DNA of 64,000 nucleotides from JAVBSN01 sp031547045 (lineage in GTDB: Bacteria > Bacillota > Clostridia > Lachnospirales > Lachnospiraceae). This document shows positions 34,059 to 43,834 of this stretch, one piece after another. Made by a program: the position numbers and the translations under genes. The stretch's first letter is position 1. Each line of letters starts with the position of its first letter. Under the pieces are notes generated by a model. The model did not search any database. It worked only from the letters and a program-made list of their open reading frames with translations, and was not told the DNA's origin. The stretch lies in contig JAVBSN010000027.1 in the NCBI GenBank assembly GCA_031547045.1, forward strand, positions 1 to 64,000, read 5' to 3'.

Positions 34059-36479
34059 ATGACTAGAGAACAATTTAGAAAATTAATTGATGATAAAATA
34101 TTATTGCTAGATGGTGCAACTGGTACCAATCTTATTAAGTTAGGTATGCCAATAGGTATATGCCCTGAGAAATGGATATTAGATAATCCTGAAAAAATGA
34201 TAGAGTTACAAAAGAGTTATATTGAGGCAGGAAGTAATATTATATATGCACCTACATTTTCAGGGAATAGGATAAAACTAGCTGAATATGGGTTGGAAAA
34301 TGATATTGAATATATGAATAAAGAATTGGTGACTTTATCAAAAAAAGCTATAGCGGCTGCAGGACATAGAGGATATGTTGCTGGAAATATTACAATGACT
34401 GGTAGGCAATTATACCCTATTGGAGACTTGCAGTTTGAAGAATTAGTTGATGTATACAAAGAACAAGTGAAATATATGGCTGAAGCAGAAGTGGATTTAT
34501 TTGTTGTTGAAACAATAATGAGTCTAGCTGAGACAAGAGCAGCAGTTATTGCAATAAAAGAAATATGTGATTTACCTATTATAGTTTCTATGACATATAA
34601 TGAAGATGGCAGAACCTTATATGGAACAGATCCTAAAACAGCAATGGTTGTATTGCAAAGTTTAGGTGTAGATGCAGTAGGCCTTAATTGTTCTACAGGG
34701 CCTGAACAGATGATACCATTAATAGAAGAGATGAAAGCATATGCAAATATACCCATTGTGGCAAAGCCTAATGCAGGATTACCAGAGTTAGTAGATGGAG
34801 AAACTATATATCCTATGTCTCCAAGGGAATTTGCTGATTATGGAAGAAAATTAGTAGATGCAGGAGCAAATATAATAGGAGGTTGTTGTGGAACAACGCC
34901 TAAACATATTGAAGCATTAGCTCAAAGTGTTAAATTGTTAGATGCTCCAGAGATAAGTTCGAAATATAAAAGAGTAATATCCTCAGAGAGAAAAACTGTT
35001 GATATAGATATAAATGGCTCGTTTATGGTAGTAGGTGAGAGAATTAATCCTACTGGAAAGAAGAAATTACAAGAAGAACTAAGGGCAGGGAAGCTTGATT
35101 TAGTAGTATCTATGGCAGAGGAGCAAGAGAAAAGTGGAGCAGCAATCTTAGATATTAATATGGGTACTAATGGTATTGATGAAAAAGATATGATGATTAA
35201 GTCTATTTATGAGGTTTCAAATGCAGTTAATTCGCCTTTATGTATTGATTCAAGTTATGTAGATGTTATCGAAGCAGCACTTAGAATATATCCTGGACGA
35301 GCATTGATTAATTCTATATCCTTAGAAGAAGATAAGATTGAGAAATTACTACCTATTGCTAAGAAATATGGTGCTATGTTTATATTATTGCCATTATCTG
35401 CTGAAGGATTACCAAAGGATAAAGAAGAGAAGATAAGTATTATAAATACTATATTAAATAAAGCAATTGAATGTGGCTTTAGAAAAGAAGATATAATAGT
35501 TGATGGACTTGTAGCTACGGTTGGTGCTAATAAAAATGCAGCAATTGAAGCTTTAGAAACTATAGAATATTGTAAGAATGAATTAGAATTAGCTACAATT
35601 TGTGGTTTATCTAATATATCATTTGGATTACCAGAAAGAATATTTGTAAATACTGCATTTTTAACATTAGCAATTTCTAGAGGTCTAACAATGGCGATTG
35701 CTAACCCTTCACAAAGTCTTTTAATGAATGGAGCATACGCAGCAGACTTGTTATTAAACAAAGAAAATGCAGATATAAATTATATTGAAAATGTATCAGC
35801 TATAGATACTTCTAATAGTAATATTACTCAAAATAAAAATAGTGATGTAGATATTATAAGTAAAGTATATGAAGATGTATTAAAGGGAAATAAAAAGGCT
35901 GTGATTGAAGATGTTATAGCTAGATTGGAAGAGGGGATATTATCAGATAGTATTATAGAAGAAGAACTTATACCGGCAATTAATAAAGTTGGTGTATTGT
36001 TTGATGAGAAAAAATATTTCTTACCACAATTAATAGCGAGTGCTGAAACTATGGAAATGGCAATATCACATTTAGAACCATTATTAAAGAAAAAAGGTAG
36101 TGGAAAAAAACTACCTACTATAGTAATCGCAACAGTAGAAGGAGATATACATGATATTGGTAAGAATTTAGTAGTGCTTATGTTAAAAAATTATGGTTAT
36201 AATGTAATTGATATGGGCAAAGATATACCGGCTGAAGAAATTGTAGACAAAGCTATAGAAGACAAAGCATCTATAATTGGATTATCGGCACTAATGACTA
36301 CTACTATGATGAGAATGGAAGAAGTAGTGAAAATAGCAAAAACTAAGAAGTGTAAGGCAAAGATAATAATAGGTGGTGCAGTTGTTACAGAAAGTTTTGC
36401 TAAAGAAATAGGCGCAGATGGATATTCTAAAGATGCAGCAGAGGCAGTTCAATTAGTAAAGAAATTGCTAGAGAAATAG
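34059..36479 (+). CDS. metH: Cobalamin-dependent methionine synthase, without activation domain
   Basis: An 806-residue protein with three of the four MetH modules. Residues 1-290 are the homocysteine S-methyltransferase barrel with zinc ligands Cys in GLNCSTGPE and the CC of GGCCGTTP. Residues 325-570 are the methyltetrahydrofolate (pterin) barrel (VGERINPTGKKK, DINMGTNG, ISFGLPER). Residues 600-806 are the cobalamin cap and Rossmann domain with the cobalt ligand His in EGDIHDIGKN. The C-terminal AdoMet reactivation domain of E. coli MetH is absent, as usual in Clostridia, where a separate partner is needed. It methylates homocysteine to methionine. RBS AAGGAG. Confidence 0.93.
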   Translation: MTREQFRKLIDDKILLLDGATGTNLIKLGMPIGICPEKWILDNPEKMIELQKSYIEAGSNIIYAPTFSGNRIKLAEYGLENDIEYMNKELVTLSKKAIAAAGHRGYVAGNITMTGRQLYPIGDLQFEELVDVYKEQVKYMAEAEVDLFVVETIMSLAETRAAVIAIKEICDLPIIVSMTYNEDGRTLYGTDPKTAMVVLQSLGVDAVGLNCSTGPEQMIPLIEEMKAYANIPIVAKPNAGLPELVDGETIYPMSPREFADYGRKLVDAGANIIGGCCGTTPKHIEALAQSVKLLDAPEISSKYKRVISSERKTVDIDINGSFMVVGERINPTGKKKLQEELRAGKLDLVVSMAEEQEKSGAAILDINMGTNGIDEKDMMIKSIYEVSNAVNSPLCIDSSYVDVIEAALRIYPGRALINSISLEEDKIEKLLPIAKKYGAMFILLPLSAEGLPKDKEEKISIINTILNKAIECGFRKEDIIVDGLVATVGANKNAAIEALETIEYCKNELELATICGLSNISFGLPERIFVNTAFLTLAISRGLTMAIANPSQSLLMNGAYAADLLLNKENADINYIENVSAIDTSNSNITQNKNSDVDIISKVYEDVLKGNKKAVIEDVIARLEEGILSDSIIEEELIPAINKVGVLFDEKKYFLPQLIASAETMEMAISHLEPLLKKKGSGKKLPTIVIATVEGDIHDIGKNLVVLMLKNYGYNVIDMGKDIPAEEIVDKAIEDKASIIGLSALMTTTMMRMEEVVKIAKTKKCKAKIIIGGAVVTESFAKEIGADGYSKDAAEAVQLVKKLLEK

Positions 36480-36502
36480 AGCGTAAGAGGCTTAATAAAT
36501 AA

Positions 36503-36531
36503 TTGACAAGGCTTATAATAGTTGTTACAAT
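36503..36531 (+). promoter_or_regulatory. Sigma-A promoter of ilvN-ilvC
   Basis: TTGACA (36503-36508), 17 bp, TACAAT (36526-36531), about 50 bp before ilvN. No T-box or leucine leader was recognised. Confidence 0.85.
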
Positions 36532-36584
36532 GACAGTTAGGCTGAAAAGATGCATGAATTAAGAAAAGAAAGGTGGATGTTGGT

Positions 36585-37070
36585 ATGAAACAAATGGTAT
36601 TATCACTTTTGGTAGATAACACATCAGGAGTTTTAAGTCGTGTTTCAGGAATGTTTAGTCGAAGAGGCTATAATATTGATTCGTTAACAGTTGGAGTAAC
36701 AGAGAATCCTAAATATTCAAGAATGACAGTAGCCGTTAGCGGAGACGATAGAATATTAGATCAGATTGAGAAACAACTTAATAAATTAGAAGATGTTGTT
36801 GAGATAGAAGAACTTAAAGATGGTACTTCAGTATGTAGAGAACTTGTGCTAATTAAAGTTAAAGCAACTAGAGAAGAGAAACAACAGATAATTGCAGTTG
36901 CAGATGTATTTAGAGCAAAAATTGTAGATGTTTCTATGGGCTCAATAATGATTGAATTAACAGGTAATGTTAGTAAAGTAGAAGCATTTTTAGATTTATT
37001 AGAAGGATTTGAACTTCAAAGTTTAGTAAGAACAGGTCTTACTGGATTAACAAGAGGAAGTAGTAACTAA
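36585..37070 (+). CDS. ilvN: Acetolactate synthase small (regulatory) subunit
   Basis: The ATG at 36585 is preceded by AAAGGTGG at good distance; an upstream in-frame ATG overlaps that RBS. The 161-residue product has an N-terminal ACT domain (MVLSLLVDNTSGVLSRVSGMFSRRGYNIDSLTVG, ending EVVEIEEL) and the C-terminal regulatory half (RELVLIKVKA, EAFLDLLEGF). It binds valine and stimulates the large subunit, which is not in the window. It sits 63 bp before ilvC in the branched-chain amino acid pathway. Confidence 0.95.
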   Translation: MKQMVLSLLVDNTSGVLSRVSGMFSRRGYNIDSLTVGVTENPKYSRMTVAVSGDDRILDQIEKQLNKLEDVVEIEELKDGTSVCRELVLIKVKATREEKQQIIAVADVFRAKIVDVSMGSIMIELTGNVSKVEAFLDLLEGFELQSLVRTGLTGLTRGSSN

Positions 37071-37133
37071 AAAGTAATTACTTAATATAAAGTAATACCA
37101 ATATATTTACATATTTATAGGAGGAAGTTAGAA

Positions 37134-38153
37134 ATGGCAAATATTTATTATCAAGAAGATTGTAATTTATCAGTATTAGAAGGTAAGACTATAGCAGTTA
37201 TCGGTTACGGTAGCCAAGGTCATGCTCATGCACTTAATGCAAAAGAATCAGGTGCAAACGTTATTATCGGTTTATACGAGGGAAGTAAATCATGGGCAAA
37301 AGCTGTTGCTCAAGGTTTTGAAGTATATACTGCAGCAGAGGCAGCAAAGAAAGCTGACATTATTATGATTCTTATCAATGATGAGAAACAAGCAGAGATG
37401 TATAAGAATGACATCGCTCCTAACTTAGAAGCAGGAAACATGTTAATGTTCGCTCATGGTTTTGCTATTCATTTTGGACAAATCGTACCACCAGCAGATG
37501 TTGATGTTACAATGATAGCTCCAAAGGGACCTGGACATACAGTAAGAAGTGAATACCAAGCAGGTAAGGGTGTTCCTTGTCTAGTAGCTGTACATCAAGA
37601 CGGTTCAGGACAAGCATTAGACAAAGCATTAGCATATGCTGCAGCAATTGGTGGAGCAAGAGCTGGTGTTCTTGAGACTACATTTAGAACAGAGACTGAG
37701 ACTGACTTATTTGGTGAGCAAGCAGTTCTTTGTGGTGGTGTATGTGCACTTATGCAAGCTGGTTATGAGACATTAGTAGAAGCTGGATATGATTCAAGAA
37801 ATGCTTACTTCGAGTGTATTCATGAGATGAAATTAATCGTTGACTTAATATATCAATCAGGTTTTGCAGGAATGAGATATTCAATCTCTAACACAGCAGA
37901 GTATGGTGATTATATAACTGGATCTAAGATTATTACTGAAGATACTAAGAAAGCTATGAAGAAAGTATTAACAGATATTCAAGATGGAACATTTGCTAAA
38001 GATTTCTTATTAGATATGTCAGCAGCAGGTGGACAAGCTCACTTTAGAGCAATGAGAAAGTTAGCAGCTGAGCATCCAGCAGAGATAGTTGGAGAAGAGA
38101 TTCGTCAATTATATAGCTGGAATAACGAAGAAGATAAATTTATCAATAACTAA
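37134..38153 (+). CDS. ilvC: Ketol-acid reductoisomerase (class I)
   Basis: A 339-residue enzyme converting acetolactate to dihydroxyisovalerate with NAD(P)H and Mg2+. The N-terminal Rossmann motif is VIGYGSQGHAHALN. APKGPGHTVRSEYQAGKGVP is the conserved active-site region, and metal ligands lie in DLFGEQAVLCGG and the helix FECIHEMKLIVDLIY. The length fits the short class I form. RBS AGGAGG. The codon choice is more C-ending than in the neighbours, consistent with high expression. It shares the promoter at 36503 and has its own strong terminator. Confidence 0.97.
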   Translation: MANIYYQEDCNLSVLEGKTIAVIGYGSQGHAHALNAKESGANVIIGLYEGSKSWAKAVAQGFEVYTAAEAAKKADIIMILINDEKQAEMYKNDIAPNLEAGNMLMFAHGFAIHFGQIVPPADVDVTMIAPKGPGHTVRSEYQAGKGVPCLVAVHQDGSGQALDKALAYAAAIGGARAGVLETTFRTETETDLFGEQAVLCGGVCALMQAGYETLVEAGYDSRNAYFECIHEMKLIVDLIYQSGFAGMRYSISNTAEYGDYITGSKIITEDTKKAMKKVLTDIQDGTFAKDFLLDMSAAGGQAHFRAMRKLAAEHPAEIVGEEIRQLYSWNNEEDKFINN

Positions 38154-38168
38154 TTATACAGTTATTAT

Positions 38169-38195
38169 GGGCGGCGCAAGCGTCGCCCTTTTTTA
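38169..38195 (+). terminator. Terminator of ilvC
   Basis: A 9-bp GC-rich stem GGGCGGCGC (38169-38177) with GCGTCGCCC (38180-38188), followed by TTTTTT. Confidence 0.92.
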
Positions 38196-38207
38196 AAAGG
38201 TGAAAAA

Positions 38208-39266
38208 ATGTTTGATATAAATAAAAATGGATTAATTAGAAAACTTAAAAAACAGGATAAGAAAACTTTAAATATATTAGCAATATTATTAATAATTATA
38301 TTAATAGGGATATTTATGCTAATTATTATGATTGGCAATGGTAATAAAAAAATATATGAAAATGGTAAAGAATCAATAAAGGAAGATGAGATTACATTTT
38401 ACTCTCTTAAATATATTAGGAATTATTCCCTATGTGATATAGAAGAGTTAGATAAAGAATATGCAAAAAACGTCACATATGATGATTATTATAAAAAACA
38501 AATGTTAGATGAAATAATAAATATAAAAATATTATATTTATGTGCAATTAATGAAGGAATAAAACTTAATAACGAAGATAAAGAAGAGATTCAAAATAAT
38601 ATAAATGATATAACTGTAATTATAGGGCAGGATATCTTGGATAAATATGGTGTTAAGAAGAAAACAATAGAAAAAGCTGTAACCGAAGAATATTATGTAT
38701 ATAAGTTAAAAAATCAGCTAACAAAGGATGTTGAAGTAGTTGAGAATGAAGCATATGTACATTATTATAATATATTGCTTAGTACAGTAGAACTTAATGA
38801 AAATGGTTATATAATAACAGATGAGCAGGGAAACATAAAATATATTGACTCATCAAAAAAGGCTAGTCAAAAAGAACGTGCAGACCAGATCTATGAGAAA
38901 TTAACTGGAGGAGTATCCCTCGAAGCTGTTATTAAAGAATATAATATTGAAAGAGATTGTAAAGATCAATATAATACAGAAGAAGGTTTAACAGAAGTCT
39001 GTAGGAAGGCGTTGAATAGTATAGAAGAAGGTCAATACACTAGTGTGTACGAAGATGAGTATGGATATAATATAAATTTATTAATATCTTTAGATGACCA
39101 AGAATATGCATCATTAATAAGTGACTTTGATAACCAATTATCTAAAGAGAGCATTTGGGAAGAAAAGAAAACTGAATTAATTGTTAAATTAAATGTTGGT
39201 TCAGGGAAATTATATGATAAGAATTGGGATAAAATATCATTGAAAAATTACATGACAGTGGAATAA
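38208..39266 (+). CDS. Membrane-anchored SurA/PpiC-like foldase
   Basis: A 352-residue protein with a short basic N-terminus and one membrane helix at about 21-45, exposing the rest outside the cell. The external part resembles the SurA_N/PrsA chaperone layout: EYAKNVTYDDYYKKQMLDEIINIKILY, a helical middle, then a parvulin-like region (AYVHYYNILL at its start, KERADQIYEKLTGGVSLEAVIKEYN, and a final SIEEGQYTSVYEDEYGYNINLLI). A ligand-binding loop typical of active parvulins is weak, so it may be a chaperone without isomerase activity. It begins 13 bp after the ilvC terminator, with a GG RBS (AAGGTG). Confidence 0.75.
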   Translation: MFDINKNGLIRKLKKQDKKTLNILAILLIIILIGIFMLIIMIGNGNKKIYENGKESIKEDEITFYSLKYIRNYSLCDIEELDKEYAKNVTYDDYYKKQMLDEIINIKILYLCAINEGIKLNNEDKEEIQNNINDITVIIGQDILDKYGVKKKTIEKAVTEEYYVYKLKNQLTKDVEVVENEAYVHYYNILLSTVELNENGYIITDEQGNIKYIDSSKKASQKERADQIYEKLTGGVSLEAVIKEYNIERDCKDQYNTEEGLTEVCRKALNSIEEGQYTSVYEDEYGYNINLLISLDDQEYASLISDFDNQLSKESIWEEKKTELIVKLNVGSGKLYDKNWDKISLKNYMTVE

Positions 39267-39270
39267 TATT

Positions 39271-39305
39271 AAAAGAAGCAGATGTTTAATCATCTGCTTC
39301 TTTTG
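39271..39305. terminator. Bidirectional terminator
   Basis: A perfect 14-bp stem (39271-39284 with 39291-39304) with A-tract and T-tract flanks, between the convergent foldase and CNNM/CBS genes; it overlaps the last codons of the latter. Confidence 0.88.
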
Positions 39306-40584
39306 ATTCTTCAGTACCTTGTTCTGGCTCGATTTTCATAATAACTGTTTCAATACGGTTCTTATCCATTGAAAGAACTTTATAAGTAATATTTCCCTCA
39401 GTTGCAATTTCTCCTTCTGCTGGTAAATGATCGAGAAGTTCTATAATGTGACCTCCTAGGGAATCATAATCTTCAGAGGATATAGAAGTTCCTATAACAT
39501 CATTTAAATCATCTAGATTTATAGAAGCATCTACTTGATATTCATTATCATTTATACATACAATAGTATCGCTTTCTACGTCATATTCATCACGAATATC
39601 ACCGACAATCTCTTCTAGCAGGTCCTCTAGTGTTACAATTCCAGCAGCAGTTCCGTATTCGTCAAGAACAATAGCCATAGGAATTGAATGAGATTTCATG
39701 TTGTCTAATAAGACACTGGTTTTTTGATATTCATAAGTAAAGAAAGGCTCTCTAAGTATATCTGTTATATTAAATTCCCCTTCTTTATGAGTGGTTATAT
39801 AGTAAAACAAGTCTTTTATATTAAGGATACCAATAATGTTATCTTTGGAATCCTCATAAATAGGAATTCTAGAATATTGTTCCTCCTTATATAAATTAAC
39901 AATATCATCAAGGGTTGTATCAATAGGTAAAAGGCACACATCAACTCTAGGAATCATAATGTCCTTTGCGTGAGAATCACCGAAATCAACCACATTGGTA
40001 ATCATTTTCTTTTCTTCTATTTCAATTACACCATCTTCATGACTTGCATCAACAATTGTTCTAAGTTCGCTCTCTGTTAAACTATTATTAGCAGTTGAGT
40101 CAATTCTTAATATAAAGAAAACAATTCCAGTTAGCTTATCTAATAGCCAAATTACAGGAGTTAATACAAATGTTAATCCAGATATAACATAAGCGTATAG
40201 TAAAGCCAGCTTAACATTGTGGGCAGCAGCTAATGATTTAGGTGTTATTTCTCCGAATATTAATACTAAAAGAGTTAAAATACCAGTTGCTAATCCTACA
40301 TATTTGTTTCCTAATGTATTAGAAACAAAAGTAGTAGCCAATGCTGAAGCGGAAATATTTACAATGTTATTACCGATTAATACAGCACTTAGCATCTTTG
40401 AAGGATGCTCAACTAATTTAAGAGCTTTTCCGGCTGCCTTATTGCCTTCTGAAAATAAAGATTTAAGTTTGTGAACACTTACAGTAGTAAGCGATGTCTC
40501 TGCTGATGAAAAGAATGCAGATAATAATAGTAACAAAAGTATAATACATAATTGTGTAATGGAACTCGGGTCCAAAAGAATCAT
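39286..40584 (-). CDS. CNNM/CorC-HlyC family membrane protein with CBS pair (hemolysin-like)
   Basis: A 432-residue protein. The N-terminal CNNM (DUF21) domain has 3-4 helices with the signature LLSAFFSSAETSLTTVSVHKL. Then a CBS pair (residues 205-325, with MIPRVDVCLLPIDTTLDDIV and AIVLDEYGTAAGIVTLEDLLEEIVGDI) and a C-terminal CorC_HlyC domain. Relatives are Mg2+/Co2+ efflux or Na+/Mg2+ exchange proteins; the name hemolysin is historical. The ATG at 40584 almost touches its RBS (TAGGAG), so a TTG three codons later (40575) may be the real start. Confidence 0.9.
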   Translation of the reverse strand: MILLDPSSITQLCIILLLLLLSAFFSSAETSLTTVSVHKLKSLFSEGNKAAGKALKLVEHPSKMLSAVLIGNNIVNISASALATTFVSNTLGNKYVGLATGILTLLVLIFGEITPKSLAAAHNVKLALLYAYVISGLTFVLTPVIWLLDKLTGIVFFILRIDSTANNSLTESELRTIVDASHEDGVIEIEEKKMITNVVDFGDSHAKDIMIPRVDVCLLPIDTTLDDIVNLYKEEQYSRIPIYEDSKDNIIGILNIKDLFYYITTHKEGEFNITDILREPFFTYEYQKTSVLLDNMKSHSIPMAIVLDEYGTAAGIVTLEDLLEEIVGDIRDEYDVESDTIVCINDNEYQVDASINLDDLNDVIGTSISSEDYDSLGGHIIELLDHLPAEGEIATEGNITYKVLSMDKNRIETVIMKIEPEQGTEESKEADD

Positions 40585-40730
40585 CTCCTATTTTAAAATA
40601 TTTTAGTTAAAATTTTAATGGAATATATTACTTATGTCAAGTAAACAATACTAGTATATTAAATTTATAATATAAAATATTTTTTTGGTAATAATATAAT
40701 TGAATATTATATTTCGAAAGGAGACTTATT

Positions 40731-40919
40731 ATGCGTTCAAGTAGCGAAACTTATCAAGAAGTAGCAAAACAATGTAGTTCATATGAAAAATATGAAAAAG
40801 CAGAGGCATTCTCTAATAAAGATCAGGATTCATCTAGTTGTTTAAATTGCAAACATTTTAGCAAAAACGAATATTGTGTTTTAGACTTATATGATCCTAT
40901 AGTTGAAAATTTAAAATAA
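40731..40919 (+). CDS. Small Cys-containing conserved protein
   Basis: A 62-residue protein with a clear RBS (AAAGGAG). It contains VAKQCSSYEKYEKAEAFSNKDQDSSSCLNCKHFSKNEYCVLDLYDPIVENL. CLNCxxFxxxxYC is a likely zinc or redox site of CxxC...C type. I recall similar short proteins in Lachnospiraceae genomes but know of no function. It has its own terminator immediately after the stop codon. Short length with conserved Cys and good RBS make it a real gene. Confidence 0.75.
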   Translation: MRSSSETYQEVAKQCSSYEKYEKAEAFSNKDQDSSSCLNCKHFSKNEYCVLDLYDPIVENLK

Positions 40920-40927
40920 AAAAAATC

Positions 40928-40964
40928 AAAGCACATTCTTAATATTTGAGAATGTGCTTTTGTG
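40928..40964 (+). terminator. Terminator of the small Cys-protein gene
   Basis: A 12-bp stem AAAGCACATTCT with AGAATGTGCTTT and a 9-base loop, ending in TTTTGT. Confidence 0.85.
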
Positions 40965-40993
40965 TTGACATGTGATAAATGGATTGGTATACT
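40965..40993 (+). promoter_or_regulatory. Sigma-A promoter of the ABC-F gene
   Basis: TTGACA (40965-40970), 17 bp, TATACT (40988-40993). It abuts the preceding terminator. Confidence 0.82.
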
Positions 40994-41047
40994 CAATATT
41001 GGTGCGATTTGTCAGCATACATATATATTTAGGAAGGTGTTATTAAA

Positions 41048-42679
41048 ATGATAAGTGCAAATAACATAACTTTAAGATTAGGAAAGAAAGCTTTATTTGA
41101 AGAAGTTAATATAAAGTTCACAGAAGGAAACTGCTATGGACTTATTGGTGCAAATGGTGCTGGTAAATCTACATTTTTAAAGATATTATCAGGAGAACTT
41201 GAATCAACTACAGGCGATGTTATCATGAACGCAGGAGAACGCCTTTCGGTATTGCAACAAGATCACTACAAATATGATGAATATGCAGTTCTTGATACAG
41301 TAATGATGGGTAACAAGAGATTGTATGAAGTAATGAAAGAAAAAGAAGAAATATATGCAAAAGAAGACTTTACAGATGAAGATGGAATAAGAGCATCTGA
41401 TTTAGAAGCAGAATTTGCAGATATGAATGGTTGGGAAGCAGAATCAGATGCAGCTACATTATTAAATGGATTAGGCATAGATTCAGATATACATTATAAA
41501 ATGATGAGTGAGTTAGATGGTTCTAATAAGGTTAAGGTATTACTTGCTCAAGCTTTATTTGGTAATCCAGATGTATTATTACTAGATGAGCCTACTAACC
41601 ATTTAGACTTAGATGCTATAGCATGGTTAGAAGAATTCTTAATTAATTTTGAAAATACAGTAATTGTTGTATCCCATGATAGATATTTCCTTAATAAAGT
41701 ATGTACACATACAGCAGATATAGATTATGCTAAGATTCAATTATATGCTGGCAACTATGATTTCTGGTATGAATCAAGTCAGCTTATGGTAAAACAAATG
41801 AAGGAAGCTAATAAGAAGAAAGAAGAGAAGATAAAAGAATTACAAGAATTCATTCAAAGATTCTCTGCAAATGCTTCGAAATCTAAACAAGCTACTTCTA
41901 GAAAGAAAGCATTGGAGAAGATTGAGCTTGATGATATAAGACCTTCAAGTAGAAAATATCCTTATATAGATTTTAGACCAAGTCGTGAGATAGGTAATGA
42001 AGTATTAACTGTAGAGAATATATCTAAGACAGTTGAAGGTGTTAAAATACTTGATAATATATCATTTACAATAAATAGAGAAGATAAGGTAGCATTTGTT
42101 GGACCTAATACTATAGCAACAACTATGTTATTTAAGATTCTAGCAGGAGAAGAAGAACCAGATGAAGGAACTTATAAATGGGGTATTACAACTTCTCAAG
42201 GTTATTTCCCTAAAGATAATACTAAAGACTTTGATAACAATTTAACAATTGTTGATTGGTTAACTCAATTTTCAGAAGAAAAAGATCCTACATATGTAAG
42301 GGGCTTCCTAGGAAGAATGTTATTTGCAGGTGAAGACGGAGTTAAGAAAGTTAATATATTATCAGGTGGAGAAAAAGTTAGATGTATGTTATCTAAACTT
42401 ATGATAATGGGTTCAAATGTACTTATACTAGACGAGCCAACTAACCATTTAGATATGGAATCAATTACTGCACTTAATAATGGAGTAATCAAATTCCCAG
42501 GAGCAATATTATTTGCATCTCAAGATCATCAATTTATAGAAACAACAGCTAATAGAATTATGGAACTTACTAATTCTGGATTAATAGATAAACAAACTAC
42601 TTATGACGAGTATTTAGAAAATGATGAATTAGCACGTAAGAGACAAGTTATGAATATGTCAAGTGATGATGAGGATTAA
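41048..42679 (+). CDS. ABC-F family ATPase (YbiT-like)
   Basis: A 543-residue soluble protein with two ABC domains and no membrane part. The first domain has Walker A GANGAGKST and Walker B DVLLLDEPTNHLD; its signature is degenerate (LDGSNKV in place of LSGGEKV). A linker rich in Lys and Glu (MVKQMKEANKKKEEKIKELQ) is the P-site tRNA-interaction motif region. The second domain has a weak Walker A (GPNTIATTML) but an intact LSGGEKV signature and LILDEPTNHLD. Degeneracy of this kind is seen in YbiT relatives. ABC-F proteins act on the ribosome E site. It precedes trpS by 19 bp, suggesting co-transcription. Confidence 0.92.
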   Translation: MISANNITLRLGKKALFEEVNIKFTEGNCYGLIGANGAGKSTFLKILSGELESTTGDVIMNAGERLSVLQQDHYKYDEYAVLDTVMMGNKRLYEVMKEKEEIYAKEDFTDEDGIRASDLEAEFADMNGWEAESDAATLLNGLGIDSDIHYKMMSELDGSNKVKVLLAQALFGNPDVLLLDEPTNHLDLDAIAWLEEFLINFENTVIVVSHDRYFLNKVCTHTADIDYAKIQLYAGNYDFWYESSQLMVKQMKEANKKKEEKIKELQEFIQRFSANASKSKQATSRKKALEKIELDDIRPSSRKYPYIDFRPSREIGNEVLTVENISKTVEGVKILDNISFTINREDKVAFVGPNTIATTMLFKILAGEEEPDEGTYKWGITTSQGYFPKDNTKDFDNNLTIVDWLTQFSEEKDPTYVRGFLGRMLFAGEDGVKKVNILSGGEKVRCMLSKLMIMGSNVLILDEPTNHLDMESITALNNGVIKFPGAILFASQDHQFIETTANRIMELTNSGLIDKQTTYDEYLENDELARKRQVMNMSSDDED

Positions 42680-42698
42680 TATTTAAGGAGAAGCAAAG

Positions 42699-43706
42699 AT
42701 GTTAGATGGAAAAAAGACGTTATTTAGTGGAATGCAATCTACAGGTACAATAACATTAGGTAATTATTTGGGAGCTCTTAAAAATTGGGTAAATATGGAT
42801 TCTGACCAATATAAATGTTTTTATGGTATAATGGATTTACATTCAATAACTGTAAGACAAGATCCTGCCAATTTAAGAAAAAGTGCAAGAAACTTATTAA
42901 TGTTATATATTGCAGCTGGATTAGACCCGGAGAAAAACTGTATATTTTATCAATCGCATGTATCAGCCCATCCAGAGTTAGCATGGATACTTAATTGCTA
43001 TACTTATATGGGTGAGATGAACAGAATGACTCAGTTTAAAGATAAAGCAGCAAAACATTCGGATAATATTAATACAGGATTGTTTACATATCCAGTATTA
43101 ATGGCTGCGGATATATTACTTTATCAAGCTGATTATGTACCAGTCGGAAAAGATCAGATGCAACATCTTGAGATAACAAGAGATATTGCTAATAGATTTA
43201 ATGGAATATATGGAGATGTATTTACTATCCCAGAGGCCTATATAGGTAAGCAAGGAGCAAAAGTAATGAGTCTTCAAGAGCCAAATAAGAAAATGTCTAA
43301 ATCAGATGAAAATCCTAATGCAAGCATATATTTACTAGATGATGCAGATACTATAATGCGCAAGTTTAAAAGAGCAGTTACAGATTCTGATGCAAACATA
43401 GCTTATAGTGATGAAAAACCAGGTATAAGAAATTTAATTGACATATACTGTGGAGTTACAGGCTATTCGATAGAGGAAACTTTATCAGAATTTGATGGAT
43501 TGGGATATGGTATTCTAAAACAAAGAGTTGGAGAAGCTGTTGTTGAAGAATTAAGACCAATACAAGAAAAGTTTGAACAATTATCTAAAGATAAGGGTTA
43601 TATTGACGGTATAATTAAGAATAATGCAGAGCAAGCAAGCTATTATGCCATGAAGACTTTAAGAAAAGTAAAGAAGAAAGTTGGATTTCCGGAAACTGTA
43701 AGATAA
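42699..43706 (+). CDS. trpS: Tryptophanyl-tRNA synthetase
   Basis: A 335-residue class I aminoacyl-tRNA synthetase. The HIGH-equivalent is TGTITLGNYLGAL, and the Trp-specific segment GIMDLHSITVRQDP follows. Later motifs include VPVGKDQMQHLEITRDIANRFN and the KMSKS loop KKMSKSDENPN. The length is normal for bacterial TrpRS (about 330). AAGGAG precedes the start, after the ABC-F gene without an intervening terminator. No T-box leader is present, so expression is presumably set by the upstream promoter. Confidence 0.97.
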   Translation: MLDGKKTLFSGMQSTGTITLGNYLGALKNWVNMDSDQYKCFYGIMDLHSITVRQDPANLRKSARNLLMLYIAAGLDPEKNCIFYQSHVSAHPELAWILNCYTYMGEMNRMTQFKDKAAKHSDNINTGLFTYPVLMAADILLYQADYVPVGKDQMQHLEITRDIANRFNGIYGDVFTIPEAYIGKQGAKVMSLQEPNKKMSKSDENPNASIYLLDDADTIMRKFKRAVTDSDANIAYSDEKPGIRNLIDIYCGVTGYSIEETLSEFDGLGYGILKQRVGEAVVEELRPIQEKFEQLSKDKGYIDGIIKNNAEQASYYAMKTLRKVKKKVGFPETVR

Positions 43707-43800
43707 AAGTGTATAGGCAAATACGACAAGTTGTACAAATTACATAATTGTTACATTTATGTTAAATGTACAAAAAAGATAAAGAAATTCAAAAAAACAC

Positions 43801-43834
43801 TTGCCAAGTTGTCTAATATGTCCTATAATTAGAC
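43801..43834 (+). promoter_or_regulatory. Promoter of the sugar importer with overlapping inverted repeat
   Basis: TTGCCA (43801-43806), 17 bp, TATAAT (43824-43829). GTCTAAT (43811-43817) and ATTAGAC (43828-43834) form a 7-bp inverted repeat across the -10 box, a likely repressor operator. The 11-mer TGTCTAATATG at 43810-43820 recurs at 45601-45611. Confidence 0.65.

Noticed and set aside
36480..36584. T-box or leader-peptide attenuator before ilvN
   Set aside because: No T-box sequence, specifier stem or run of Leu/Ile/Val codons; just a consensus promoter.
42680..42698. T-box before trpS
   Set aside because: Only 19 bp separate it from the ABC-F gene.
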